Assembly (NCBI RefSeq): GCF_003003995.1
Contig: NZ_PVWF01000033.1
Coordinates: forward strand, 1-47,857
DNA length: 47,857 bases
Origin: Pleurocapsa sp. CCALA 161
GTDB taxonomy: Bacteria; Cyanobacteriota; Cyanobacteriia; Cyanobacteriales; Xenococcaceae
Direction of reading: 5' to 3'
Positions 8,478 to 16,641 of the stretch are shown one piece after another. Position 1 is the stretch's first letter, and every line of letters starts with the position of its first letter. The position numbers and the translations under genes are program-made. The notes under the pieces are model-generated. The model ran no database searches and was not told the DNA's origin. It worked only from the letters and a program-made list of their open reading frames with translations.

Positions 8478-9641
8478 TCACTTGTTTTCAATTAATCGAA
8501 ACAGGAACAACTGAGTGATTTGTTCATCGTTAAAGTTATCATCACTAATTAAGAGCAAACTTTTACTACCATCGGGTAAACGAGGCCCGATAGTCATACC
8601 TTCAAAGTTATCCAAGTAAATGCCTAAGTCTTGTAGATTAAATAAAAGTTTTTTGCGTAACGGCTGTATCTGAGCAATGTTACCTTTGAGACTCTCAATC
8701 TTCGTCGTATCAGTGGCATTCCCAATTACTACCTGAAAGATTTTTGCTCCTGCACCAGTAAAGCCATAAGTTCTTTCTAGGCTAAGGAAATAGCCTTCTG
8801 TTTGTAGTGCCACGAGTTCGGTTAGTCCATTAGAAATAGTTTCCACAGGGGCAGGATCGAGCAGATACAAATGTTCGGCAACAACTATCGGCTTGCCGAC
8901 AGGATTAACTACATAGTGCAGAAAGCGGCTTCTGACTCTTTCTTCTGGATCTGAGGATGGAGATTGATCTTGCCGTAATGCTGATTCGGTAGCGGTAAAG
9001 ACGCGAAAGGGATCTTGGGGTAATCCTGTCCGATTAATGGTTAGAGGTTCAAACGATAGGTTTTCTTGGATTCCTTGAGATTTTTCATTGACTAAATAAA
9101 TTGATGGTAGAGGCAAATCGGACAGTTTTTTGCCTGTTGCGAGGTCGTATTCGGCAATGAAGGGTAGGATATTTTTTGTAGGGTTACCTTCGCTGGAGAT
9201 AAAAACAGTATTTCTGGGAGAAAGAGTTAATCCTTCTGGGTCAATCTTGCCTGTGAGATATTGCTGACCATTTTCATCAAGCAAAATAGTTACCTTCTCT
9301 GGCTTAAAGCTAGCGATTTGAATTTGCTGATTAGTTTGTTGGACTTTTAATTTGAAAGTATAGAAACGAGCGGGAGAAAGATTGCCCCGATCATCGGAGA
9401 GGACGTAAAATAAATCTTGTTCCCGATTGTAGGCGATCGCCGATAATCCCCCAACAACTGTATCTTGAAATTCTTCTTTAGGGATCTCATGCTGGGCGAC
9501 AAACTCTAAAGAAAAGTCCCGAAACATTCTTTCTTCAGCAGTTACTCTTTGAGGTAGGCTACAGGCACTAAGAGTCAAGAGCGTAAACAGCAGCCAAAAG
9601 CAGAAAATTTTCGAATAAAACCCAAAAAAGCGATCGCTCAC
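8478..9641 (-). CDS. Esterase-like/phytase-like beta-propeller lipoprotein
   Basis: A 387-residue secreted protein. A hydrophobic signal with lipobox LSAC (cysteine 27) indicates a lipoprotein. The mature part has GGLSAIAYNREQDLFYVLSDD near residues 64-84, GKIDPEGLTLSP near 130 and LDNFEGMTIGPRL near 345, which are hallmarks of the 'esterase-like activity of phytase' family (PF13449), a beta-propeller fold. Members are often annotated as phytase-like phosphatases or esterases, with few tested substrates. It stands alone between cmpA and a small membrane protein gene. Family assignment is firm; enzymatic activity is not. Confidence 0.75.
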   Translation of the reverse strand: MSDRFFGFYSKIFCFWLLFTLLTLSACSLPQRVTAEERMFRDFSLEFVAQHEIPKEEFQDTVVGGLSAIAYNREQDLFYVLSDDRGNLSPARFYTFKLKVQQTNQQIQIASFKPEKVTILLDENGQQYLTGKIDPEGLTLSPRNTVFISSEGNPTKNILPFIAEYDLATGKKLSDLPLPSIYLVNEKSQGIQENLSFEPLTINRTGLPQDPFRVFTATESALRQDQSPSSDPEERVRSRFLHYVVNPVGKPIVVAEHLYLLDPAPVETISNGLTELVALQTEGYFLSLERTYGFTGAGAKIFQVVIGNATDTTKIESLKGNIAQIQPLRKKLLFNLQDLGIYLDNFEGMTIGPRLPDGSKSLLLISDDNFNDEQITQLFLFRLIENK

Positions 9642-9677
9642 GTCTTTATAACCTGAAAACCTACAGTATTTAATTTA

Positions 9678-10019
9678 TCAGGATAAGGAAGACAGAAGTT
9701 TAGCCGAAAGTAACTGCGCTTGTTGACGATAAGCTACCGCGAGTAAATTGATCACCAGGCAGGTTGAGCCTAGACCAAACAAAATAAAGGTAACTGGGGT
9801 AACGATGCCGATCGCAAACCAGGTGGAGACATGAAGAAATAAAGCGCTTGCCAGTACTGTAGCTATTCCCTTCGACCAACGCAGTTTGGTCAATGATTGA
9901 CCTGTCGCTATCAAAACTAAAGTGGTGATCGTGGTAATTAAATTAGCTGGTACGAGAAATGAGCAAATCTCGACACAATTTTGGCGGGAAAATTCAAACA
10001 GAGGTTGAAAATCAAACAT
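9678..10019 (-). CDS. Hypothetical small membrane protein
   Basis: A 113-residue protein of unknown function with three likely membrane segments (about residues 20-42, 52-72 and 74-96) and a short basic C-terminus rich in serine and leucine. No catalytic motif is visible. Start ATG at 10019. It is 36 bases from the phytase-like gene on the same strand, so the two may be co-transcribed with this gene first. I take it to be a conserved cyanobacterial protein from its general look, not from a recognised family. Confidence 0.6.
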   Translation of the reverse strand: MFDFQPLFEFSRQNCVEICSFLVPANLITTITTLVLIATGQSLTKLRWSKGIATVLASALFLHVSTWFAIGIVTPVTFILFGLGSTCLVINLLAVAYRQQAQLLSAKLLSSLS

Positions 10020-10277
10020 GAATATTTTGAAGATCTATTAATCTGGCTAATTAGTTTGGCTATATCTTTACTATCCAGAATATCCTAATTGGATTAAAAG
10101 TTCCTCTTCCTCAAGGCGGGTTGTCTACTACTGTAACTTACATCCGCTAATTTTTTAGCTATATTTGCTGATAGGTTTGAGATTTTTTGGGGAAATATAT
10201 GATTAGTTACCTAATTTGCCTTGAGTAGTACCTTGATTTATAAAATTAAAATAGATCGCAGTAGGTAGGAATTCTCT

Positions 10278-11072
10278 ATGGCTGAAAGGGTTCAAAAGGT
10301 TTTGTCTCAGTGGGGAATTGCCTCACGACGCAAAGCAGAAACAATGATACTAGCAGGTAGGGTTAGCATTAATGGTCACATAGCAAAATTAGGCGATCGC
10401 GTTGAGCTAACGCAAGATATTTTGCAGGTAGATGGTCAACAAGTGCAACAGACTCATCGTCCTCAACTTTTATATCTACTGTTACACAAACCAGTAGGAG
10501 TGGTTTCCACCTGTGATGATCCTCAAAAACGTCCCACCGTAATCGATCTTTTGCCACCAGAACTTAGCCAAGGATCGGGAATTCATCCTGTTGGTAGATT
10601 AGATTTTGCCTCTAGCGGGGCTTTAATCCTAACTAACGATGGAGAACTAACGCTGGGTTTGACTCATCCTCGATATCATCTACCCAAAACCTATTTAGTC
10701 AAGTTGAATCGCTCTTTTAACCGAAAAGATTTAATTTGCTGGCGAACGGGAGTGATTTTAGAGCAAAGAAAAACCCTTCCTGCCAAAGTAAAGCTGGTTA
10801 AGTCAGATCGAACAGGGAAAACTCTGGAAATAGTTTTAACTGAAGGCAGAAATCGACAAATACGTCGTGTAGCTCAACAGCTAGGCTATGAGGTAATTGA
10901 GTTACATCGTGTGGCAATTGGTTCAATTACGTTAAACATCCCTAATGGGTCAAAACTTTCTCCAAGCAAGTATCGACATTTGAAAAAAACTGAACTTAAC
11001 TTTTTAAGAGATTCTTTTAATCCTCAATTGCCCAAATTAACTGCACAGCCAGGGAGCGCAGTATATGACTAA
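10278..11072 (+). CDS. rRNA pseudouridine synthase, RsuA/RluB family
   Basis: Converts specific uridines of ribosomal RNA to pseudouridine. The 264 residues begin with an S4 RNA-binding domain (about 2-48, with the ERVQKVLSQWGIASRRKAE start typical of the family). The catalytic domain carries HPVGRLDFASSG at 103-114, with Asp109 the catalytic aspartate, and the NRQIRRVAQQLG segment near 192-205. The family usually reads GRLD-x2-T-x-G; here serine replaces the threonine. The 16S (RsuA) and 23S (RluB) members cannot be separated safely by eye. The last eight bases overlap the next gene, indicating co-transcription. Confidence 0.85.
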   Translation: MAERVQKVLSQWGIASRRKAETMILAGRVSINGHIAKLGDRVELTQDILQVDGQQVQQTHRPQLLYLLLHKPVGVVSTCDDPQKRPTVIDLLPPELSQGSGIHPVGRLDFASSGALILTNDGELTLGLTHPRYHLPKTYLVKLNRSFNRKDLICWRTGVILEQRKTLPAKVKLVKSDRTGKTLEIVLTEGRNRQIRRVAQQLGYEVIELHRVAIGSITLNIPNGSKLSPSKYRHLKKTELNFLRDSFNPQLPKLTAQPGSAVYD

Positions 11073-11832
11073 ACATAAGTTAACTACCGAACAACAACAA
11101 CAGCTAAAAGATATTGGTACTAACCTCAATCAAATTCGAGTAGCACACAATATTTCTCTGGATACTGTCTCGCAGCAGACGTTGATTTCCCAACGATTAT
11201 TAAAAGCAATTGAAACAGGAGATACTACTGAACTCCCCGAAGCTTTTTACATTCAAGCTTTGGTGAAGAAGTATGCTCAAGCTATTGGCGCAGAAGATGT
11301 TCATTTTGACATAGTAGATAATTCTCCTGCTGTCACTAATTCAGTTAAAAAACATCGTCGTCAATATTGGTTTAATTTTCAGCTGCGATCGCTTCATCTA
11401 TATTTGCTCTATATTATGCTGGTAATTGTCTCAGTTTCTGGCATCACGACTCTAGTAGAACGTCCCGTAATTGTCAATCAAGCTTCAGTAGACAACCCAG
11501 TTTTAGCTCCTGAAAGTAAAGAGTCGAAAAGTACTCCTCAAGTTGAGCAGCCAAAAGCTGCTCCTCAATTTGTCTCGCAATCGAGTAATTCGGCAACAGT
11601 AAGCGTGGGCATTAACCTACAAGAGCGTTGCTGGCTTAAGGTGATGGTGGATGATCGGGTGGCTTTTGAAGGAGTTCTTCCCGCAGGGACTAAACGTCAG
11701 TGGAGTGGGAAAAAAGAAGTCACAATTCGGGCGGGGAATGCAGGAGGAGTGGTGATCAGCTTTAACAATCAACAGCAGCAGGTTTTGGGTGCGCCAGGAC
11801 AGGTGGAAGAGGTTACCTATACGGTTAATTAA
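11065..11832 (+). CDS. RodZ-like membrane HTH protein (DUF4115)
   Basis: A 255-residue single-pass membrane protein. Residues about 14-80 form a Xre/HTH_25-type helix-turn-helix domain, a basic stretch (95-109) precedes one membrane helix (about 111-130), a Ser/Pro/Gln-rich linker follows, and residues about 185-255 form a DUF4115 beta domain (RCWLKVMVDDRVAFEG). This is RodZ architecture; RodZ links MreB to the membrane in cell-shape control. No mre genes are near. It starts eight bases inside the pseudouridine synthase gene, so the two are translationally linked. RodZ-like by domain order; a shape role is inferred. Confidence 0.75.
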   Translation: MTKHKLTTEQQQQLKDIGTNLNQIRVAHNISLDTVSQQTLISQRLLKAIETGDTTELPEAFYIQALVKKYAQAIGAEDVHFDIVDNSPAVTNSVKKHRRQYWFNFQLRSLHLYLLYIMLVIVSVSGITTLVERPVIVNQASVDNPVLAPESKESKSTPQVEQPKAAPQFVSQSSNSATVSVGINLQERCWLKVMVDDRVAFEGVLPAGTKRQWSGKKEVTIRAGNAGGVVISFNNQQQQVLGAPGQVEEVTYTVN

Positions 11833-12025
11833 AGTTAATTCAAGAGAGAGCGCATTATTTTAAAGGTTTAAAGCTTAAAACTTAGAACTGTTTAGAGCTA
11901 TCTAAATATTCAATTGTCTACTTAAACTTTGGATATTATTTTAGATAACTATTTTAGATAACTGATGATCATTTATTTATTCTGGAGGTATTCTGGGAAA
12001 TATTATAGATAGGTAATAGATAATT

Positions 12026-13996
12026 ATGAACACAGCATCTCAAGCGATCGCGAAGGAGGCGTTAACTAATCCTCAGGGATCATCCACAGGCATCGCTTTT
12101 GACTATATCAATCTCGGTTCTTTACCTGAAGTTTGGCGATTAACTGCGGATAAGTTCGGCGATACGATTGCCTTACAAGATCCTCATGCTAAACCAAAAG
12201 TAGCAATTAGTTATCGGGATTTAACTAAGCAAATTGAACAGTTTGCCTCTGGACTCCAGGCTGCCAACATTCAGCCTCAAGCAAAGATAGCGCTGTTTGC
12301 TGATAATAGTCCCCGTTGGTTTATTGCTGACCAAGGAATTATGACATCAGGAGCAGTTGATGTAGTGCGTTCTGCCAGCGCAGATTCACAAGAATTGGCA
12401 TATATTTTAGAAAACAGCGACAGTACCGCTTTAGTAGTTGAAAATTTTCAGACTCTTAGCAAACTGAGTTCAAACCTAGACAAATTGCCGATTGATTTAA
12501 TAGTTCTGTTGAGTGATGAAATTCCCGAAGATTCTCAGATCAAAACGCTCAATTATCAACAGTTAATGACATTGGGGCAGAATAATCAACTCCAGCCTGT
12601 AGAGCAGCATAAAAATACACTTGCCACTTTGCTTTATACCTCTGGGACAACGGGAAAACCTAAAGGGGTGATGCTGACTCACGGTAATCTTTTACATCAG
12701 GTTAACTACGTCAAAACAGTTTTTCAACCCCAGCCAGGCGATACGGTTCTCTCGATTCTGCCCAGCTGGCACGCTTATGAAAGAGCGGCAGAATATTTCT
12801 TTTTATCTCAGGGAGCAACTCAGATCTACACTTCAATCCGCTATTTTAAGCAGGATCTCAAGGAGTTTCAGCCAACTTACATGGTAGGAGTACCTCGTCT
12901 ATGGGAATCTCTTTATGAAGGGGTACAGAAGCAATTAAGTGGACAGTCTGCCTCACAGCAAAAGCTGGTCAAGTTTTTTCTCAAACAGTCAGAGCGCTAT
13001 ATTATGGCGCAGAGAATTGCCAATGATACGAGTTTGGAACATTTTGAGACCACAACTAGGGCAAGAGCGATCGCTAAAGTCAAAGCGGCCTCTCTCTATC
13101 CTGTTCACACTTTGGCAGATAAGCTGGTATATCGTAAAATTCGCGCGGGGATCGGCAACATCAAGGCTGTATGTAGTGGTGGTGGTTCATTAGCAAAATA
13201 TCTTGATGATTTCTATCAAACTATAAATGTCGACGTGTTTGTCGGTTATGGATTAACAGAAACTTCCCCCATCACCAATGCTCGTACTCCCTCTCATAAT
13301 GTACGCGGTTCGGCAGGTAGACCCTTACCCGAAACTGAAATCAAAATTGTCGATGCTCAAACTAAACAAGATTTACCTCAAGGGGAACGAGGACTAGTTT
13401 TAATTCGCGGTAGTCAAGTAATGCAGGGCTACTATCAAAATCCTGAAGCTACAGCAAAAGCTATTGATGATGAAGGCTGGTTTGACAGCGGAGATTTAGG
13501 CTGGTTGACTCCTTATGGAGACTTGGTGTTGACGGGGAGAGCTAAAGATACAATTGTCTTAAGCAATGGTGAAAACATTGAACCCCAACCAATTGAGGAT
13601 GCCTGTGTTCGGAGTGTCTACATCGACCAAATTATGTTGGTAGGTCAGGATCAACGAGCTTTGGGTGCGCTAATTGTGCCTAATTTAGAAACTTTGCAAC
13701 AGTGGGTAACAGCGCAAAACTTGAATCTTCAAATACCTGAACTTAATACTTCCCCAGAATCAATGGGCAAAAACGATCTTTATAATCCAGCAATTATTAA
13801 TCTATATCGCGAGGAATTAAATCGTGAAATCAAAAATCGTCCTGGCTATCGCGCCGATGATCGCATTACTGATTTCCGTTTTGTTACCGAACCTTTTTCT
13901 CAGGAAAATGGTACGATGACCCAGACTTTCAAAGTCAAACGCCCTCAGATTATGGATAAATATCAGTCTCTAGTTACGGAAATATTTGCTGATTAA
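12026..13996 (+). CDS. aas: Long-chain acyl-ACP/acyl-CoA synthetase (AMP-forming)
   Basis: Activates free fatty acids through an acyl-AMP intermediate; in cyanobacteria the single enzyme of this kind (Aas) recycles fatty acids onto acyl carrier protein. In 656 residues one finds the P-loop LLYTSGTTGKPKG near 206, GYGLTETSP near 407, GWFDSGDLG near 484 and LTGRAKDTIVLSNGENIEP near 505, the ordered motifs of the ANL superfamily. Length fits Aas. The final segment (RPGYRADDRITDF... TQTFKVKR) matches FadD/Aas C-termini. Its 193-base upstream spacer is AT-rich with TGGAGG about 40 bases before the start. ACP rather than CoA as acceptor is inferred from family knowledge. Confidence 0.85.
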   Translation: MNTASQAIAKEALTNPQGSSTGIAFDYINLGSLPEVWRLTADKFGDTIALQDPHAKPKVAISYRDLTKQIEQFASGLQAANIQPQAKIALFADNSPRWFIADQGIMTSGAVDVVRSASADSQELAYILENSDSTALVVENFQTLSKLSSNLDKLPIDLIVLLSDEIPEDSQIKTLNYQQLMTLGQNNQLQPVEQHKNTLATLLYTSGTTGKPKGVMLTHGNLLHQVNYVKTVFQPQPGDTVLSILPSWHAYERAAEYFFLSQGATQIYTSIRYFKQDLKEFQPTYMVGVPRLWESLYEGVQKQLSGQSASQQKLVKFFLKQSERYIMAQRIANDTSLEHFETTTRARAIAKVKAASLYPVHTLADKLVYRKIRAGIGNIKAVCSGGGSLAKYLDDFYQTINVDVFVGYGLTETSPITNARTPSHNVRGSAGRPLPETEIKIVDAQTKQDLPQGERGLVLIRGSQVMQGYYQNPEATAKAIDDEGWFDSGDLGWLTPYGDLVLTGRAKDTIVLSNGENIEPQPIEDACVRSVYIDQIMLVGQDQRALGALIVPNLETLQQWVTAQNLNLQIPELNTSPESMGKNDLYNPAIINLYREELNREIKNRPGYRADDRITDFRFVTEPFSQENGTMTQTFKVKRPQIMDKYQSLVTEIFAD

Positions 13997-14191
13997 TCTG
14001 CCTGTGAGCTGGTAAATTAGTTTTTTCCTGGTATTGAGCTAAATTAATAAACCCACAAAATACTGCAAACTAGGTTTTATGAGCTAAAACTAAAAAGATT
14101 AAAAATTCAGGGAAAAATCTACCGCGCTAGACAACAACCTGTAACCTTTAAGCTGCTGTCGAAATTAAGAATTAACGAAGGAACCGAAATT

Positions 14192-14638
14192 ATGGATTAT
14201 TCCAATACAAGTCTGCTATTAAAACGTCCAGTAACTGTAAAAGCTATTGTTACGACTCAATGGAAAGAAGAAGTAACTCAGCAATTGCAACAACAGGTTG
14301 CTGGCTTAGATCAGCAGATGCAGCAGCTAGAAATGCAGGGCAAAAGAACTATTGAAGAAATTACCAAGCAAGCAGGTGCTGCCAATCCCCAGGTGCAAAA
14401 ACAAACAGAAAACATTCAAGGACAGGTTAACCAGAAAAAAGCCGAGATGCTGGAGAAAAAAAATCAGTTTCTACAACAGCTACAGCAAATTCAGCTTTTA
14501 GAGTTAGATCAAGAAGTTGTACAGGCACAAATGGAAAGCTTTTTTCGTTTGGAACAGGGGGACAATCTCGTTAAAAAATTAAATGTGGAAGTCGTGTTGA
14601 GAGATGGGGTAGTCGAAGAAATTCGTGGTGAAGTTTAA
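14192..14638 (+). CDS. YlqD-family coiled-coil protein
   Basis: A 148-residue protein whose centre (about 25-105) is a glutamine-rich coiled coil. The start (LLLKRPVTVKAIVTTQWKEE) and end (FFRLEQGDNLVKKLNVEVVLRDGVVEEIRG) match the YlqD family (PF11068) known from Bacillus and cyanobacteria, with no assigned function. No signal peptide or membrane segment. A GAAGGA site lies upstream of the ATG. It stands alone between the acyl-ACP synthetase and the sugar kinase. Confidence 0.75.
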   Translation: MDYSNTSLLLKRPVTVKAIVTTQWKEEVTQQLQQQVAGLDQQMQQLEMQGKRTIEEITKQAGAANPQVQKQTENIQGQVNQKKAEMLEKKNQFLQQLQQIQLLELDQEVVQAQMESFFRLEQGDNLVKKLNVEVVLRDGVVEEIRGEV

Positions 14639-14783
14639 GTTTTTTAGTCAATCGTTGCTTTATGAAACAATTGCTAAAGTGATCACATCAAAAAATATAA
14701 ACCTTCTTAAAGATTGTTGTGCTTGGGAAACGATACCCTGAAAATTAGAAGTATAAGAAGCTCGTATGTATTGAGGAAGCAAG

Positions 14784-15776
14784 TTGAACAATAAAGCGAT
14801 CGCCCATCGTCCTGCTAAAGTTATTTGCTTGGGGGAAATATTATTTGATTGTCTTGCTGATGAATTAGGCAAGTCTGTATCAGAAGTTACGTCTTGGACT
14901 TCTTACCCAGGAGGCGCTCCTGCTAACGTTGCTAGTGCTTTGACCAAATTAGGTACTCCCTCAGCATTTATTGGCTGTGTTGGTAAAGATGATCCTGGCA
15001 AAGAGCTAATTCAGCTCTTACAGTCGATTGGAGTTGATATCTCTGGCGTTCAATACACCGAACAAGCCCCGACTAGACAGGTTTATGTTACTCGTACGCC
15101 CCAGGGCGATCGCACTTTTGCTGGCTTTGGTAAACAACCTGCCGATCGCTTTGCCGATGCCTATCTTCAGGCTAATTTGCTCCCTGTAGAATTATTTCTC
15201 GAAGCAGAATATTTGGTAATTGGAACTCTTGAACTAGCTTATCCTCACAGTAGATCTGCTGTATTTCGCGCTCTGAAATTAGCAGAAGAATATCATTTAA
15301 AGATTATTCTCGACGTTAATTGGCGTCCGATGTTTTGGCTAAATGAACAAGAAGCCTTGCCTCTAATTGAACAGCTTTGGTCATATGTAGACTTTATCAA
15401 GTTGGCAGAAGAAGAAGCTAGATGGTTATTTGAGACTGCCGATGCTGGAGCAATTTTCTATCGTCTTGGCTCTGTTGAAGGTGTGTTAGTGAGTAATGGA
15501 GCTGCTCAAGTGAGCTATTGTCTTGGTGAAAACGAGGGTAAAGTTAGTCCCTTTCCCATAGAAGTTATAGACACTACTGGGGCAGGAGATGCCTTTCTGG
15601 CTGGCTTTATTCACCAGCTCTGTCAGCGAGGACTACAAGAGTTATCTAACCCTCAAGTGGCTGATGATATTGTTAAATATGCTTGTGCTGTAGGTGGTTT
15701 AACTACGACTAAATTGGGGGCGATCGCGGCTCAACCAAGCCCGCAACTAGTTCAAGCTTTACTCGCAAAATTTTAG
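14784..15776 (+). CDS. PfkB-family carbohydrate kinase (fructokinase-like)
   Basis: Phosphorylates a sugar with ATP; fructose is most likely, by resemblance to bacterial fructokinases. The 330 residues contain the N-terminal GEILFDCLAD, the substrate-binding YPGGAPANVASAL near 42-54 and the C-terminal DTTGAGDAF (about 263-271), whose aspartate is the catalytic base. The start is a TTG at 14784 with GAGGA seven bases upstream; the nearby ATG at 14766 opens on a stop codon two codons later. No sugar transporter or invertase is adjacent, so substrate assignment is open (ribokinase or adenosine kinase less likely). Confidence 0.8.
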   Translation: MNNKAIAHRPAKVICLGEILFDCLADELGKSVSEVTSWTSYPGGAPANVASALTKLGTPSAFIGCVGKDDPGKELIQLLQSIGVDISGVQYTEQAPTRQVYVTRTPQGDRTFAGFGKQPADRFADAYLQANLLPVELFLEAEYLVIGTLELAYPHSRSAVFRALKLAEEYHLKIILDVNWRPMFWLNEQEALPLIEQLWSYVDFIKLAEEEARWLFETADAGAIFYRLGSVEGVLVSNGAAQVSYCLGENEGKVSPFPIEVIDTTGAGDAFLAGFIHQLCQRGLQELSNPQVADDIVKYACAVGGLTTTKLGAIAAQPSPQLVQALLAKF

Positions 15777-15951
15777 CTTCAAAATTTGGTTTCAGATTGT
15801 TTTCATAATATTTACCAACAAAGCTATAACTGCTGGGGATTTGTAGCTAGGGCAAAGCCTTTTGATTAAAAAATATCAAGAAAAAACATAAAAATTATCA
15901 AATAGTCACTTTAGTGCTAGAATACTCAGGCAACTTACTTTTAAATAGAGT

Positions 15952-16088
15952 TCAGTCAGCCTAGTTTTGTAGTGAAATACAAAAGCGGGGAAACCAATTT
16001 TGGGGCTTATTTCTACGGAAAATAGAAATGGACATCTCTCAGTCCTAGCCCGTCAGCTAACCTCGTCGGCATTGAGGGGAGATTGAAG
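15952..16088 (+). ncRNA. c-di-AMP riboswitch (ydaO-yuaA type)
   Basis: The region contains the most conserved parts of the ydaO-yuaA aptamer in order: AGCGGGGAAACC (about 15985-15996), TTTTGGGG, and CCCGTCAGCTAACCTCGTCG followed by GGCATTGAGGGGAG (about 16050-16083). The closing stem P1 can be drawn between TTCAGTC (15952-15958) and GATTGAA (16082-16088), seven pairs with one G-U. This class binds cyclic di-AMP and usually switches genes off. In cyanobacteria it commonly precedes cell-wall hydrolase or ion-transport genes. Here the first gene downstream encodes an 80-residue orphan. Confidence 0.9.
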
Positions 16089-16102
16089 AAGCAATATTCA
16101 TC

Positions 16103-16181
16103 AATAGTATAGTATTGTTTTTATCACGATCCTTCGTTACTAACTGCTCTTTACCAAGGGTAGTAATCGTCAGTGTTTTTT
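16103..16181 (+). terminator. Candidate expression platform of the riboswitch
   Basis: Two weak stem-loops with T-runs lie between aptamer and gene. CAATA (16103-16107) can pair with TATTG (16114-16118), followed by five Ts. ACTG (16143-16146) can pair with CAGT (16171-16174), with an inner TACC/GGTA stem, followed by six Ts at 16176-16181. Either could be the terminator controlled by ligand binding; neither stem is strong alone. Confidence 0.45.
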
Positions 16182-16229
16182 ACATAGGCGATCGCTACTC
16201 ATAACTAGTTACTAAGGAGACTAATTATT

Positions 16230-16472
16230 ATGTTTAAGGTCAGTGATCTTGTGCAACACAAGGTGACAGGTGCGGTTGGAAGGGTATTTGGCTATGGGTG
16301 TCAAGTATCAGGCCAGATCTATTTTATGACCCTTAAGGTCAAACCTATAAAAGGAATAAGTATTCAAGCCTATATCGAAGACAAAATGGACGAATGGTAT
16401 TTGGTGCGACTTGATGACCCTGAGTCTAGAGCAAGTAATTTAGGTTTACGGCGACTTCAGCTTATTGCTTAA
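16230..16472 (+). CDS. Hypothetical 80-residue protein under riboswitch control
   Basis: Not a family I can name. The start (MFKVSDLVQHKVTGAVGRVFGYG) looks like a small beta-barrel of the KOW/SH3-like kind, with a lysine-rich middle and an acidic C-terminal half; no signal peptide or membrane segment. AAGGAG lies ten bases before the ATG. Upstream is the c-di-AMP riboswitch, and downstream (16561-16593) a good intrinsic terminator, so this seems to be a riboswitch-governed single-gene unit. A role in osmotic, potassium or cell-wall homeostasis is inferred from the riboswitch class only. Confidence 0.7.
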   Translation: MFKVSDLVQHKVTGAVGRVFGYGCQVSGQIYFMTLKVKPIKGISIQAYIEDKMDEWYLVRLDDPESRASNLGLRRLQLIA

Positions 16473-16560
16473 AACTAAATCATTTGATCAACAAAGTTAT
16501 CAACTGCAAGCCTATTGCAGATGGTTTTAATAACTTAAATTCCCCAAAATATTAACTCCT

Positions 16561-16593
16561 AACAGTTAGTGAATCTTCATCTGACTGTTTTTT
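16561..16593 (+). terminator. Intrinsic terminator after the 80-residue gene
   Basis: AACAGTTAG (16561-16569) pairs with CTGACTGTT (16581-16589) in nine pairs, one of them G-U, around an 11-base loop, followed by a T-run to 16593. It separates the riboswitch-controlled gene from the transporter gene starting at 16642. Confidence 0.75.
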
Positions 16594-16641
16594 AACATAC
16601 AACCAACAAACCCTAGTAAAATTTTTACATTAAATCTCTTC

